A DNA stretch of 64,000 nucleotides. Origin: Aurantibacter sp034110465 (GTDB lineage: Bacteria; Bacteroidota; Bacteroidia; Flavobacteriales; Flavobacteriaceae). Position 1 is the stretch's first letter; every line of letters begins with the position of its first letter. A program made the translations under genes and the position numbers. Positions 15,965 to 25,417 of the stretch are shown in pieces. The notes under the pieces are model-generated. The model saw only the letters and a program-made list of their open reading frames with translations, did no database searches and was not told the origin of the DNA. The stretch is taken from assembly GCA_034110465.1 (NCBI GenBank), contig JAWUZD010000006.1, positions 1-64,000 of the forward strand, in the 5' to 3' direction.

Positions 15965-16912
15965 TAAACTCTTAATAATTTCTTCCTCTGTAATCCCTTC
16001 AGCTTCAGCTTTGTAATTTTTTACAATTCTATGGCGTAATATTGGAAATGCAACTGCTTTTACATCTTCTATATCTGGAGAGAATTTTCCATTAATTGCA
16101 GCATTCACTTTTGCTCCTAAAATAAGGTTTTGGGAAGCTCTTGGTCCTGCTCCCCAATCTATATAATTATTAATATTTTCAGGTGCCATTGGAGTATTTG
16201 GACGTGTTTTTGAAACTAATTTCACAGCATATTCAATTACATTATCAGCAACAGGAATACGTCTTACTAATTTTTGATATTGAATGATTTCACTGCTATT
16301 CAATAAAGAATTAAGTTTCACTTCTCTATCTGAAGTAGTGTTTTTTACAACCATAACTTCTTCTTCAAAACTTGGGTAATCAAGATTAATTGAAAACATA
16401 AATCTATCAAGTTGTGCTTCAGGAAGTGGATAAGTTCCTTCTTGCTCAATAGGGTTCTGAGTTGCTAGAACGAAAAATGGTAATGAAAGTTTATGGTGCA
16501 CACCTGCAACTGTCACTGTACGTTCTTGCATTGCTTCTAAAAGTGCCGCTTGAGTTTTAGGAGGTGTACGGTTAATTTCATCAGCTAGTATAATATTAGA
16601 AAAGATAGGTCCTTTGACAAACTTAAAAGTCCTATTCTCACCCAAAATTTCACTTCCTAATATATCAGAAGGCATTAAATCTGGAGTAAATTGAATCCTT
16701 TTAAAGTCCAATCCAATAACTTCAGCAATGGTATTAACAAGTAGTGTTTTCGCAAGTCCTGGAACACCAATTAATAAGGAATGCCCTCCTGAAAGGATAG
16801 AGAATAACACATGATCTACGGCCTCATCTTGACCTATAATCACCTTAGAAATTTCCGCTTTTAACTGCTTGTACTTTTCCCTTAACTCATTTATTTCTGA
16901 AACATCTGACAT
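15959..16912 (-). CDS. MoxR-family AAA+ ATPase
   Basis: The 317-residue protein (start ATG 16912, MSDVSEINEL, 4 bp after the preceding stop) has Walker A GVPGLAKT (49-56), Walker B ILADE (about 108-112), sensor 1 in VLATQNPIEQEG and the arginine-finger and sensor 2 segments typical of MoxR (FMFSINLDYP, GAGPRASQNLILGAK). MoxR ATPases act as chaperones that mature protein complexes, often with von Willebrand A proteins encoded downstream. Here no VWA gene follows. Instead the gene closes an operon of three periplasmic foldases. A longer frame reaching 16942 would overlap the upstream gene and is less likely. Confidence 0.92.
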   Translation of the reverse strand: MSDVSEINELREKYKQLKAEISKVIIGQDEAVDHVLFSILSGGHSLLIGVPGLAKTLLVNTIAEVIGLDFKRIQFTPDLMPSDILGSEILGENRTFKFVKGPIFSNIILADEINRTPPKTQAALLEAMQERTVTVAGVHHKLSLPFFVLATQNPIEQEGTYPLPEAQLDRFMFSINLDYPSFEEEVMVVKNTTSDREVKLNSLLNSSEIIQYQKLVRRIPVADNVIEYAVKLVSKTRPNTPMAPENINNYIDWGAGPRASQNLILGAKVNAAINGKFSPDIEDVKAVAFPILRHRIVKNYKAEAEGITEEEIIKSLL

Positions 16913-16916
16913 TAAA

Positions 16917-18275
16917 TTATTTTTTACTCCAATTTTTATCAAAAGTACAATCTTTATGCCCTTCGTTTATTTTTATATAAGTACCTTTAATTTTCTCTTT
17001 TGCCCATTTATCAATTGTCTCCTCTTGTTTCTTTTGAGTTGCTAGTTGCTGAATCTTTACATAATCATTCGAATAATCTGCCTTATGAGCATCCGTTTTG
17101 GATTTTAAAAGAAGAATCTTAAACATTTTTTCTCCTTCTCTTGTTTCATCATAAAAAGGATCAGTAACTTCTGTAGCATTTAAACTTGAAACACGGCTAT
17201 ATAAGGTAGGATCCATACGTGTCAATTCAAAATGTGAATCTCCAGTAGCTGGATTTACAATAACTCCTTTATTGGTTCTAGTAGCTTCCTCTTCAGAATA
17301 TTCTTTTACTGCATCTTCAAACGTCAAAACTCCTTCAGCTATATCTTTTTTTACTTTTTCAAGAGTGCTTTTTGCATCCAATAATTTATCCTCATCTATT
17401 TCTGGTTGAATTAAAATATGACGAATATCAATCTGTTGTCCTTTTATTTTTTCTACTTGGATAATATGATAACCAAATTGTGTTTTAAAAGGTTCTGATA
17501 CTTCCCCTGCATCCATACTAAAAGCAACTTCTTTAAATTCTTTCACAAATCCAGTTTCACGAGTAATTGAATAGAACCCTCCTGATCCTGGACCAGTTCC
17601 TGATACTGAAGGATCATCTGAATTTAAAAGCGCTTTCATCTGCATGCTAGAACCTGCCTCTACATCTTCTTTTATTTTAGTCAGCTTATCAATTATTCTT
17701 TTATTCTCTTCTTCGCTTGGTTGAGCATAAATAACAATCTGAGATAATTCAATTTCTGCACCCAATTCTGGTAAGCTTCCTTCTTCTTTTAAATTATTAA
17801 AGTAAGTACGAACCTCATCTGGAGTAACTTCTACATTTTCAACGATACTTGTTCTTTCACGTTGAGTAAGCATTTGTTCTTTTTGGACATCAGAAAGTTC
17901 TTTACGAAGATCATCCTCGTCATTAAATCCATAAAACTCAATGACTTTATCTATGGTTCCCAATTGTTGTGTAAAAGATCCTAAAACTCGATCAACTTGC
18001 TTCTCAACCTCATCATCAGTAACAACAATACTATCAATTACAGCATGATGTGATAACAACTTTTGTGTCATTATTTCCTCAAGCATTTCACAATCAGAAA
18101 TCTGAATTTTCCCTTCACTTCTCTGCTCAACTTCTAGTTTAAATTTCGCTATGTCTGAATCAAGCACGATATTCTTACCTACGACAACAGCAACACCATC
18201 AACCTTAACTCTTTCTTGAGAAAAACCATTAATTCCAACAATATATATTGCTACTAATACTACTTTTTTAATCAT
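16917..18275 (-). CDS. SurA-like periplasmic peptidylprolyl isomerase
   Basis: I take the ATG at 18275 (MIKKVVLVAIYIVGINGFSQ), whose ATGATTAA overlaps the upstream stop. The product has 452 residues with a signal peptide. It has a SurA N-terminal chaperone region (VDGVAVVVGKNIVLDSDIAK) and two parvulin (PpiC-type) domains, seen at GFYSITRETGFVKEF plus GEVSEPFKTQFGYHIIQVEK, and at IDIRHILIQPEIDE. SurA carries outer-membrane beta-barrel proteins across the periplasm in other Gram-negatives. In this operon it is likely the main such chaperone. The frame could start as far out as 18314, but that would overlap the preceding gene by 47 bp. Confidence 0.9.
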   Translation of the reverse strand: MIKKVVLVAIYIVGINGFSQERVKVDGVAVVVGKNIVLDSDIAKFKLEVEQRSEGKIQISDCEMLEEIMTQKLLSHHAVIDSIVVTDDEVEKQVDRVLGSFTQQLGTIDKVIEFYGFNDEDDLRKELSDVQKEQMLTQRERTSIVENVEVTPDEVRTYFNNLKEEGSLPELGAEIELSQIVIYAQPSEEENKRIIDKLTKIKEDVEAGSSMQMKALLNSDDPSVSGTGPGSGGFYSITRETGFVKEFKEVAFSMDAGEVSEPFKTQFGYHIIQVEKIKGQQIDIRHILIQPEIDEDKLLDAKSTLEKVKKDIAEGVLTFEDAVKEYSEEEATRTNKGVIVNPATGDSHFELTRMDPTLYSRVSSLNATEVTDPFYDETREGEKMFKILLLKSKTDAHKADYSNDYVKIQQLATQKKQEETIDKWAKEKIKGTYIKINEGHKDCTFDKNWSKK

Positions 18276-19131
18276 ATTTATATTTTTCAAAATTTTCATT
18301 TTTAATCGCATCATTTAATAAATCTATTTCTATTTTTCTTGATAATTCTAATTTTCTTTTCTGCAAGATAATCTGCTTTATAGTTGGAGTGATATAACTT
18401 ATTGGCGCTGTATCATTCCTCAATAAAACGTCTTTTACAGTTATCAAATATAATCCTAATGAGTCTTCTTTTTGAATAAATTTTAATTTTTTTAAAACAA
18501 CATTTTTAGGGACGTCTTTTAAAACATCAATCTTATTGAAAACCTCATTATAATTCACCCAAATTGAATCGTTAAAATTATATGATATAAACTCAAGTTG
18601 CATGGATTCAAGTTCCTCAATATCTTCATTCTTCTTTGATTTAAACAATTTAATTAACTTCTTTTCGTCACTTCTATTGTTATTAAAATGAATATATTTT
18701 AACTGAACAAGTTCTTCATTGAGTTTGAAATTTTCATAACTTGATAAATAAAACTGTTTTACTTGTGTATCTGAAACAATTGTGTCCAATTTATTAGAAA
18801 CGAGTGCTTCTTTATAAGCATTGATGTATAAAGTCGATCTATAATCTTCTACTAATTTTTCAAATCCTAGCGACTCGATTTCTAGATTAATTTCGGCTTG
18901 ATACAATAGCAATTGCTGTTTTGCCCAAGAATCAATATAATTTTTAATAATAAGGATACTATCTTGTTCAGAGACATTTGATTTAAAAAGGTCTTGAACG
19001 TCTTCTTTAAATAAAAATATGTCGTTAACTCTAGCAATAGGAGGTGTCTCACTAATTTTCTCCTTAATTGTAGGCATATACTCACAAGAGACTATCAATA
19101 AAAATATAACTATGTAAATCGCATTTCTCAT
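18268..19131 (-). CDS. Lipoprotein related to SurA/PpiC foldases
   Basis: The 287-residue protein begins MRNAIYIVIFLLIVSCEYMP with lipobox IVSC, so it is an envelope lipoprotein. The segment PPIARVNDIFLFKEDVQDLF is the beta-strand and helix that opens SurA N-terminal domains, and long charged helices follow. A complete parvulin core is not visible; the C-terminal part (SLGLYLITVKDVLLRNDTAP, then PTIKQIILQKRKLEL) keeps only its outline. It is probably a chaperone without isomerase activity. It starts one base after the preceding gene ends and overlaps the SurA-like gene by 8 bp, so the three are made together. Confidence 0.8.
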   Translation of the reverse strand: MRNAIYIVIFLLIVSCEYMPTIKEKISETPPIARVNDIFLFKEDVQDLFKSNVSEQDSILIIKNYIDSWAKQQLLLYQAEINLEIESLGFEKLVEDYRSTLYINAYKEALVSNKLDTIVSDTQVKQFYLSSYENFKLNEELVQLKYIHFNNNRSDEKKLIKLFKSKKNEDIEELESMQLEFISYNFNDSIWVNYNEVFNKIDVLKDVPKNVVLKKLKFIQKEDSLGLYLITVKDVLLRNDTAPISYITPTIKQIILQKRKLELSRKIEIDLLNDAIKNENFEKYKYD

Positions 19132-21009
19132 CTACAACTTGCTATGTTTGCTAATTATGGCCTCGACAACCGAATCATTAATATGTACTGTGTAAGTTTC
19201 ACGTAAGTCCTGAATCCATTCTTTCTCTAAATAATCTTGATAATCACTGATTACCTTCCCTTTAATTTTTTCAAATTCTTGCTGTCTTGCTAATACAATC
19301 TCATCAGACTTCACAAAAATAAATTTCCCATTTACTTCATGTATTTTTGAAATACCTTTTGCAAGCGTATACTCAGATGGAAGCAACTCATTATTTTCTG
19401 TAAATATTCCTGATTTTAGTATCACACTTGATGCATCTATATTTTGTACAAAGATTTTGACATCTTCTATAGACTTATTCTTTCCAAATTGCTTTCTGAC
19501 AAGTTTCGCAGTTTTTTTATCAGGACTTACAACTAGCGTTCCTACTATACTTTTATCAGACTTATACTTAAATAAATTATCCGTATAATAATTTTTAAGA
19601 GCCAACGTATCTTTAGATTTCTCCCAAATACGGCTTTGCATTAATTCAAATAATAATAAACCATCCTTATACTCGCTATATAGAGATCCAAATTCTTTAT
19701 TTTCGCTATCAATATTATTCTTATAATAATCCAATACAACTTTGTCTTTAAACGCTTCAAACAATGGTTTAGTAACCTCTCTATTATTTAAAAATTGAAA
19801 AAAATCTTGTATAGTACTATTTTCATCTTGGACTGTTAACAATACATTTAAGGACTCTTTATTCAGAGAATATGTATTCGTATTTAATTGTTCTAAAATT
19901 AACTCATCAACCTTAATTTCGTACTGATCCTTTAGTTTATGGACAATTGAATTATTAATAAAATTAGACCTATTTCCTCTTCTTACTTTGGCTGTAAGTT
20001 TCTCTTTTACAACATCATAACTCTCAATTGGAAATGTAGCATCCAACCTAATAATATGCCAACCAAATTTTGATTTAAAAGGTTTAGAATAGTCTCCTAT
20101 TTTTTCTAATGAGAACGCTACTTCTTCAAATTCTTTTACCATTTTCCCAGTTCCAAACCTTCCCAAAGAACCTTCTTGTTTAGCAGAAAAAGTATCTTCA
20201 GAAACGTTTTTGGCAAGAAAAACAAAATCTTCACCGTCATTCAATTGCTTATAAATTGAATTTATTTTCTCAATAGACTCAATCGAATCATCTTTAATCA
20301 TGATATGAGAAGCTTCAATCTCTCCCTTAGCTTTTCGAATATCATATACTTTGATAATATGATAACCAAATCTCGTTTTAAAAGGTTGTGAAACACTATT
20401 TAATGGAGTATTAAAAGCAATACTCTCAAAAGTATAAACCATGTTAAAAGCAGAAAAATATCCTAAATTTCCATCATTCTCCTTTACAGAAGGATCATCA
20501 GAATAAGTTTTAGCGATTTCAACAAAATCTGCACCATTTATTATTTTATTCCGAGCATCTGTAATCTTATTAAATGCCTTTAAAGTATCACTAGCGGAAG
20601 ATTTAGCATTTACTTTTACAAGTATATGACTCGCATTTATTTCAAGTAGACTTCTGTCATAAGCTTCTTTAACCAATTTTTCAAGAATCGTATGATCCCT
20701 TAAATAAGGTTCCATTAATTGTTTTCGATAACTTTTTAATTCAGATTGATAAGATTGAATGGTATCTAATTTTAAATCGTAGGCCTGCTTTATTTTTAAC
20801 TTATAATTGACAAATAGATCCAAGTAGTTATTAATATCTTTTTGATTTTCATCTTTTACAATATCAATATTTTTATTATAAACGCTTAAAAATTCCGAAA
20901 CATAAATTTCATCATCTCCTATTGTAAAAAGAACTTTATCACTTTCTTGTCCGTAGGATTGAATAGATAAGAATGTAAAAAGAAAGAACAGAATGTTTTT
21001 AAAAGTCAT
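19132..21009 (-). CDS. Periplasmic peptidylprolyl isomerase with two PpiC domains
   Basis: The 625-residue protein has a signal peptide (MTFKNILFFLFTFLSIQSYG) and a SurA-like N-terminal part (VLFTIGDDEIYVSEFLSVYN). Two parvulin domains start at EINASHILVKVNAKS and at EIEASHIMIKDDS, each ending in a GYHIIKVYD or GWHIIRLD motif. The C-terminal 250 residues resemble no named domain, but have PpiC-like sequence near 500-600. It is first in the four-gene operon that ends with moxR. The joint operon suggests handling of outer-membrane or type IX cargo proteins; that is an inference. Confidence 0.9.
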   Translation of the reverse strand: MTFKNILFFLFTFLSIQSYGQESDKVLFTIGDDEIYVSEFLSVYNKNIDIVKDENQKDINNYLDLFVNYKLKIKQAYDLKLDTIQSYQSELKSYRKQLMEPYLRDHTILEKLVKEAYDRSLLEINASHILVKVNAKSSASDTLKAFNKITDARNKIINGADFVEIAKTYSDDPSVKENDGNLGYFSAFNMVYTFESIAFNTPLNSVSQPFKTRFGYHIIKVYDIRKAKGEIEASHIMIKDDSIESIEKINSIYKQLNDGEDFVFLAKNVSEDTFSAKQEGSLGRFGTGKMVKEFEEVAFSLEKIGDYSKPFKSKFGWHIIRLDATFPIESYDVVKEKLTAKVRRGNRSNFINNSIVHKLKDQYEIKVDELILEQLNTNTYSLNKESLNVLLTVQDENSTIQDFFQFLNNREVTKPLFEAFKDKVVLDYYKNNIDSENKEFGSLYSEYKDGLLLFELMQSRIWEKSKDTLALKNYYTDNLFKYKSDKSIVGTLVVSPDKKTAKLVRKQFGKNKSIEDVKIFVQNIDASSVILKSGIFTENNELLPSEYTLAKGISKIHEVNGKFIFVKSDEIVLARQQEFEKIKGKVISDYQDYLEKEWIQDLRETYTVHINDSVVEAIISKHSKL

Positions 21010-21108
21010 TGTTTTTTTTTTGAGTATGAAAATAAATATTCAAGCAATTAATAATTTAAAGTTAGTGCGCAATTTATTCTTTATTTATAAGTATATCTGT
21101 TAAAAAAA

Positions 21109-21390
21109 TTATAAAGAAATAATACCTTCAACTTTTTCTGCCGATTTATATTTAGAGATTATTTCATCAGAGTTTTGCATTTCAATCAATATAGAAACGC
21201 TTGTATACTTGCCTTTTTTAGAAGACTTTGTATCTATTATTGCTCCACCATAATTAAAAATTGATTCTATCTCTTTAACTTTCAAATCATCAGCTGGAAC
21301 GATAAATTTATATAAATATTTTGAAGGAAAGGTTGTTGTTGCATCAAGTCTTTCTTTTAATTTTTCGTAAAAATCATTTTTATCACTCAT
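21109..21390 (-). CDS. DUF493 family protein (YbeD-like)
   Basis: The small 93-residue ACT-like protein has the family's core order: FYEKLKERLDATTTFPSKYLYKFIVPAD, split here by beta strands, then a Gly-rich turn (GKYTSVSILIEM) and a final helix (SDEIISKYKSAEKVEGIISL). YbeD/DUF493 proteins are small cytoplasmic proteins with a possible allosteric or binding role. The gene is 100 bp upstream of the foldase operon on the same strand and divergent from the ATPase gene at 21523. Confidence 0.88.
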   Translation of the reverse strand: MSDKNDFYEKLKERLDATTTFPSKYLYKFIVPADDLKVKEIESIFNYGGAIIDTKSSKKGKYTSVSILIEMQNSDEIISKYKSAEKVEGIISL

Positions 21391-21510
21391 ACACTTTATG
21401 TTATACTATTTAAATAGAAATATTATAACTATGTTTCTATTAAATCAAATACAAAATTACATTTATAATTGGTAAATTTGAAGAAAATATAAAAACAATT
21501 CTCAATAGCT

Positions 21511-21518
21511 TATTTTTG
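21511..21518 (+). promoter_or_regulatory. -7 promoter element very close to start codon
   Basis: TATTTTTG matches TAnnTTTG and ends only 4 bases before the ATG at 21523, so the transcript of the ATPase-recQ-fmt operon would begin at or next to the start codon. Confidence 0.5.
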
Positions 21519-21522
21519 TAAC

Positions 21523-22074
21523 ATGCAAGAAAAAATAGTCATAACAGGAGGTCCCGGAACTGGAAAGACATCTATTATTAAAGAACTTGATAAGCGAAAT
21601 TACTTTTGTTATCAAGAAGTCATTCGTGAATTAACTTTAGAGGCTAAAAATGAAGGTAATCTTGAAGATTTATCTACCAATCCTATTGCAAAAGTAAATG
21701 ACTCATTAGGCTTTAATTTAAAACTTTTAAATGGTAGAATTAATCAATTTAAAGATTCTAACAACTTAGAAGACAAGATTGTTTTTTTTGACAGAGGTGT
21801 TGCTGATGTGCTTGGCTATATGGATTACTTTCAGCAATCTTACAATGCAATTTTTACTGATGCTTGTAAAGAAAATATGTATACCAAAATATTTTTACTA
21901 CCTCCATGGGAAGATATTTATGTTTCTGATAATGAACGATTTGAAAGTTATAAAGAATCTGTTGAAATTCATTTTGCATTGAAAAAAATCTATGAAAATT
22001 TTGGTTATACAATTATAGAAGTCCCATTCGGCACTGTAAAAGAACGTACTGACTATATTTTAGAATCTTTATAA
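21523..22074 (+). CDS. P-loop NTPase, AAA_28/NadR-like kinase fold
   Basis: The 183-residue protein begins MQEKIVITGGPGTGKTSIIK with a clear Walker A (GGPGTGKTS, 9-17). A FFDRGVADVLGYMDYF segment follows at about 86-101, with the Asp-Arg typical of nucleoside or metabolite kinases, and a LLPPWEDIYVSDNERFES lid region. This is the pattern of AAA_28 proteins, which are predicted small-molecule kinases or GTPase-like ATPases. The substrate is unknown. It lies 4 bp before recQ and probably shares its transcript, which suggests, but does not show, a nucleotide-related role. Confidence 0.85.
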   Translation: MQEKIVITGGPGTGKTSIIKELDKRNYFCYQEVIRELTLEAKNEGNLEDLSTNPIAKVNDSLGFNLKLLNGRINQFKDSNNLEDKIVFFDRGVADVLGYMDYFQQSYNAIFTDACKENMYTKIFLLPPWEDIYVSDNERFESYKESVEIHFALKKIYENFGYTIIEVPFGTVKERTDYILESL

Positions 22075-22078
22075 ATCT

Positions 22079-23983
22079 ATGGAAACTCCCGCATCCATAC
22101 TTGAAAAATATTGGGGGTTCACAAGTTTCATTGATCCACAGGAAAAAATAATTAATCATGTAATTGACGGGCATGATACTATCGCATTACTTCCTACAAG
22201 CGGTGGGAAATCAATATGTTTTCAAATTCCAGCGTTACTTAAAGAAGGTACTTGTATTGTTATTTCTCCTCTTATATCATTGATGAATGATCAAGTTAAC
22301 AATCTTAAAAAGAGAAATATAAAGGCAATTGCATTGACTTCACAATTATCAGAAGATGAGATTGTCAATGCTTTTGACAACTTACAATTTGGAAATTATA
22401 AATTTTTATACTTATCTCCTGAAAAAATTCAATCTGAATTTATACAAGAGAAAATAAAACAACTCAACGTTCAGCTTATTGCTATTGATGAAGCACATTG
22501 CATCTCTGAATGGGGACACGATTTCCGCCCTTCATTTTTAAATATCAATATACTTAGAACAATTCATCCTAAAGCGCCTATAATTGCTCTTACTGCATCT
22601 GCTACGGAAAAAGTTGTGGAAGATATTATTACTAATCTAAACCTAGAAAGTCCAAAAATTGTTAAAAAATCTTTTTTCAGGTCAAATCTCGCGTATCAAA
22701 TTTTTGAAGTTGAAGACAAACTTTATAAAATCGAACAGATCCTTAAAAAAATTAAAGGTTCTAAAATTATCTACAACAATTCTAGAAGGCAAACTGTTGA
22801 GTTATCAAACCAACTCAATTCTTTAAATTATCAATCAACATTCTTCCATGGAGGAATGAATTATGTTGATAAAATGAAATCTTATGATGAATGGCTGGAA
22901 GATAAAAAACCAATTATTGTTGCAACCAATGCTTTTGGGATGGGAATTGACAAGCCTAATGTGAAAGCTGTAATTCATGTGAATATTCCTCTTTCTATCG
23001 AAAATTATATGCAAGAAGCTGGTCGTGCCGGAAGAGATGGAAAAAAAGCCTTTTCAGTAGTTCTTAAAAATAAAGCTGATGTCTATGATACACAGATGCT
23101 AACTAAAAAAACATTGCCTAAAATTGAATTTGTTAAGAGCGTATATATTCACCTAAATCACTATTATCAGATTTCGTATGGTGAATTATTAGACAAAATT
23201 TATGATTTTAATTTGACTGATTTTTGCAATCATTATAAAATTCCCATTGTAAAAACTCACAATGCAATCAAGGTATTGGATAGAGAACATATTATTTCTT
23301 TAAATGAAAGCTTTTATCGAAAATCAAAACTAAAGTTTATTGTTTCTAACAATGAAATCTTTACATATATGGATAGCAATCCTTCTGAAAAAGATTTAAT
23401 CACATTATTATTAAGGACCTATGGAGGGGTTTTTGACGCATTTAAAACAATCAATGAGAATTATATATCAACTCAGTTGAAAATTTCTTTAAAAGAAATC
23501 ATAAGTTCATTGAGACTGTTTCATTCTCATCAACTAGTTTCATATCATGGCTCTAATAATAACACTCAAATAAAGTTTTTGGTTCCAAGGGAAGACAACA
23601 TTACTATAAATCATATTTCAAGAAATGTAATTAAGCGGAATGAATTAAAATTATTTAAGGTAAATCGATTGATTGAATTTATAGAAGATGTTACTATATG
23701 TAGAAGTAAGCAACTTCTCGCCTATTTTAATGAATCAGATACGAGTAATTGTGAAATCTGTGATGTCTGTATTTCTAATAAAAATAAAAACACTTCCACA
23801 GAAGATCTTTCAAAAGAAATAATAGACCTATTACATAATTGCAATTCGATATCTTCTAAAGAGATCATCAGTCATTTTAAGCAGCCAAAAGATAAAGTTC
23901 TATTTAATCTACAATTACTTTTAGAAAAAAATATTTTAACCGTAACTTCGCATAATAAATATAAAATCAATAAAATTGAATAG
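22079..23983 (+). CDS. recQ: ATP-dependent DNA helicase RecQ
   Basis: The 634-residue superfamily 2 helicase unwinds DNA 3' to 5' in recombination and repair. Walker A is TSGGKS (40-45), the DEAH box is at 137-140 (AIDEAHCISEWGHDFRPS), and the QxxGRxGRDG motif VI is at QEAGRAGRDGKK. A C-terminal zinc-binding motif is reduced to CEICDVC near residue 560. There is no clear HRDC domain, as in many Bacteroidota short RecQ proteins. It follows the ATPase by 4 bp, and its end overlaps the start of fmt by 8 bp. Confidence 0.94.
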   Translation: METPASILEKYWGFTSFIDPQEKIINHVIDGHDTIALLPTSGGKSICFQIPALLKEGTCIVISPLISLMNDQVNNLKKRNIKAIALTSQLSEDEIVNAFDNLQFGNYKFLYLSPEKIQSEFIQEKIKQLNVQLIAIDEAHCISEWGHDFRPSFLNINILRTIHPKAPIIALTASATEKVVEDIITNLNLESPKIVKKSFFRSNLAYQIFEVEDKLYKIEQILKKIKGSKIIYNNSRRQTVELSNQLNSLNYQSTFFHGGMNYVDKMKSYDEWLEDKKPIIVATNAFGMGIDKPNVKAVIHVNIPLSIENYMQEAGRAGRDGKKAFSVVLKNKADVYDTQMLTKKTLPKIEFVKSVYIHLNHYYQISYGELLDKIYDFNLTDFCNHYKIPIVKTHNAIKVLDREHIISLNESFYRKSKLKFIVSNNEIFTYMDSNPSEKDLITLLLRTYGGVFDAFKTINENYISTQLKISLKEIISSLRLFHSHQLVSYHGSNNNTQIKFLVPREDNITINHISRNVIKRNELKLFKVNRLIEFIEDVTICRSKQLLAYFNESDTSNCEICDVCISNKNKNTSTEDLSKEIIDLLHNCNSISSKEIISHFKQPKDKVLFNLQLLLEKNILTVTSHNKYKINKIE

Positions 23984-24923
23984 GGAATTACGTGTCGTCT
24001 TTATGGGAACTCCAGAGTTTGCAGTAGCAATCTTAAAAGGACTTTTAGAAGAGAAAATAAATGTTGTAGGTGTTATTACAGCTCCTGACAAGCCTTCTGG
24101 TCGTGGACGTAAAATGAATCAATCTGCAGTGAAAAAGTTTGCTCTAGAAAATAATTTGCCTGTTTTACAACCTACCAATTTAAAAAACGAAATATTTATT
24201 GAAGAGTTGGCTGAATTAAAAGCAAATCTTCAAATTATAGTTGCATTCAGAATGTTACCGAAAGTGGTATGGGATATGCCGGATTATGGAACCTTTAATC
24301 TCCATGCTTCTCTACTTCCTGAATATAGAGGAGCTGCACCCATAAATTGGGCAATCATTAATGGTGAAACTAAAACCGGCGTAACAACATTCTTCATTGA
24401 TGATAAAATTGATACTGGAGAAATCATCTTACAATCAGAAACTGAAATTAAATCTGATGAAACCTTAGGTGACTTACATAATACACTTATGAACCTTGGT
24501 TCTGAGTTGGTCAATAAAACGATTGATTTGATTGCTAATAGAAAGGTCAAGACTTATAAGCAACCTTCCAAAGAGGAAAAATCAGCACCTAAAATTCATA
24601 CAGAGACTTGTGAAATAGATTGGTCAGATGACCTTATTACTATTTATAATAAAATAAGAGGACTAAACCCTTATCCTGCTGCTTGGACTACTTTACAAAA
24701 TCAAGATGAAGAAATCAATGTAAAAATATATGATGTAAGAAAGGAATACTCTAAGCATAAATTAGCTGTTGGAATTATTGTTTCGACCAAAAAAGAATTG
24801 AAAATTGCAACGAAAGATGGCTACCTTATTATAGACAGTATAAAACTCGCTGGAAAGAAAAAAATGGATTCGAAAAGTTTATTAAATGGGTATACATTTT
24901 ATCCAAATTCAAAAATGCTCTGA
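23976..24923 (+). CDS. fmt: Methionyl-tRNA formyltransferase
   Basis: The 315-residue enzyme formylates the initiator Met-tRNA using 10-formyltetrahydrofolate. The start is the TTG at 23976, overlapping the recQ stop. The next ATG (codon 10) would cut the first beta strand LRVVFMGTPEFAV, and no other start exists in frame. The catalytic triad is N108, H110 (FNLHASLLPEYRGAAPINWA) and D146 (DDKIDTGEI). A C-terminal OB-like tRNA-binding domain follows from about 205. The length is normal. The arrangement with recQ implies translational coupling. Confidence 0.94.
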   Translation: MNRELRVVFMGTPEFAVAILKGLLEEKINVVGVITAPDKPSGRGRKMNQSAVKKFALENNLPVLQPTNLKNEIFIEELAELKANLQIIVAFRMLPKVVWDMPDYGTFNLHASLLPEYRGAAPINWAIINGETKTGVTTFFIDDKIDTGEIILQSETEIKSDETLGDLHNTLMNLGSELVNKTIDLIANRKVKTYKQPSKEEKSAPKIHTETCEIDWSDDLITIYNKIRGLNPYPAAWTTLQNQDEEINVKIYDVRKEYSKHKLAVGIIVSTKKELKIATKDGYLIIDSIKLAGKKKMDSKSLLNGYTFYPNSKML

Positions 24924-25029
24924 ATCCCTTATTATATATAGGGTTGTTCATTTTAAGCATAAAATGGCCATGGTTATTAACATTTTTAACACATTTATTA
25001 ACAAATTAAGTGTTTTTTTACCCAAAAAT

Positions 25030-25059
25030 TTGCATAAACCCTTATTCCTTCTATATTTG
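25030..25059 (+). promoter_or_regulatory. HU gene promoter (TTG, 19 bp, TATATTTG)
   Basis: TTG at 25030-25032 and TATATTTG at 25052-25059 are spaced by 19 bp, a full match to the Bacteroidota housekeeping promoter. The leader to the HU start codon would be about 48 bases. Confidence 0.8.
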
Positions 25060-25112
25060 TTAGGCTTATTAGAAGCAATTAATTATTTAACCAATAAATT
25101 AAATTTAAAATT

Positions 25113-25385
25113 ATGAACAAATCAGATTTAGTTGATGCAATGGCATCAGATGCAGGAATTTCTAAAGTAGCAGCAAAAACAGCATTAGATTCTTTAACAG
25201 CAAATGTAACTAGTACTCTTAAAAAAGGAGGAAAAGTTTCACTAGTAGGATGGGGAACATGGTCTATCTCAAATAGAGCAGCTAGAACGGGTAGAAATCC
25301 TCAAACTGGAGCTGCAATCCAAATTAAAGCTAAAAATGTAGTAAAGTTTAAAGCAGGTGCTGGATTGAGTAGTTCAGTTAACTAA
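25113..25385 (+). CDS. HU family DNA-binding protein
   Basis: The 90-residue basic protein bends and packages DNA as a dimer. It starts MNKSDLVDAMASDAGISKVA, has the two-helix dimer core, then the GTWSISNRAARTGRNPQTGA beta-arm with the conserved R and P-Q residues that enter the minor groove, and ends VVKFKAGAGLSSSVN. The length is standard for HU. It has its own strong promoter and terminator, so it is monocistronic, as is usual for this gene. Confidence 0.95.
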   Translation: MNKSDLVDAMASDAGISKVAAKTALDSLTANVTSTLKKGGKVSLVGWGTWSISNRAARTGRNPQTGAAIQIKAKNVVKFKAGAGLSSSVN

Positions 25386-25417
25386 TAAAATCAATTTTAA
25401 AGATTTATTATTTATTT

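Noticed and set aside
24284..24550. Minus-strand frame within fmt
   Set aside because: Shadow of the fmt coding sequence with no motif.
24886..25116. Plus-strand frame of 76 codons before HU
   Set aside because: It overlaps the fmt end and the complete HU promoter, and ends inside the HU start.
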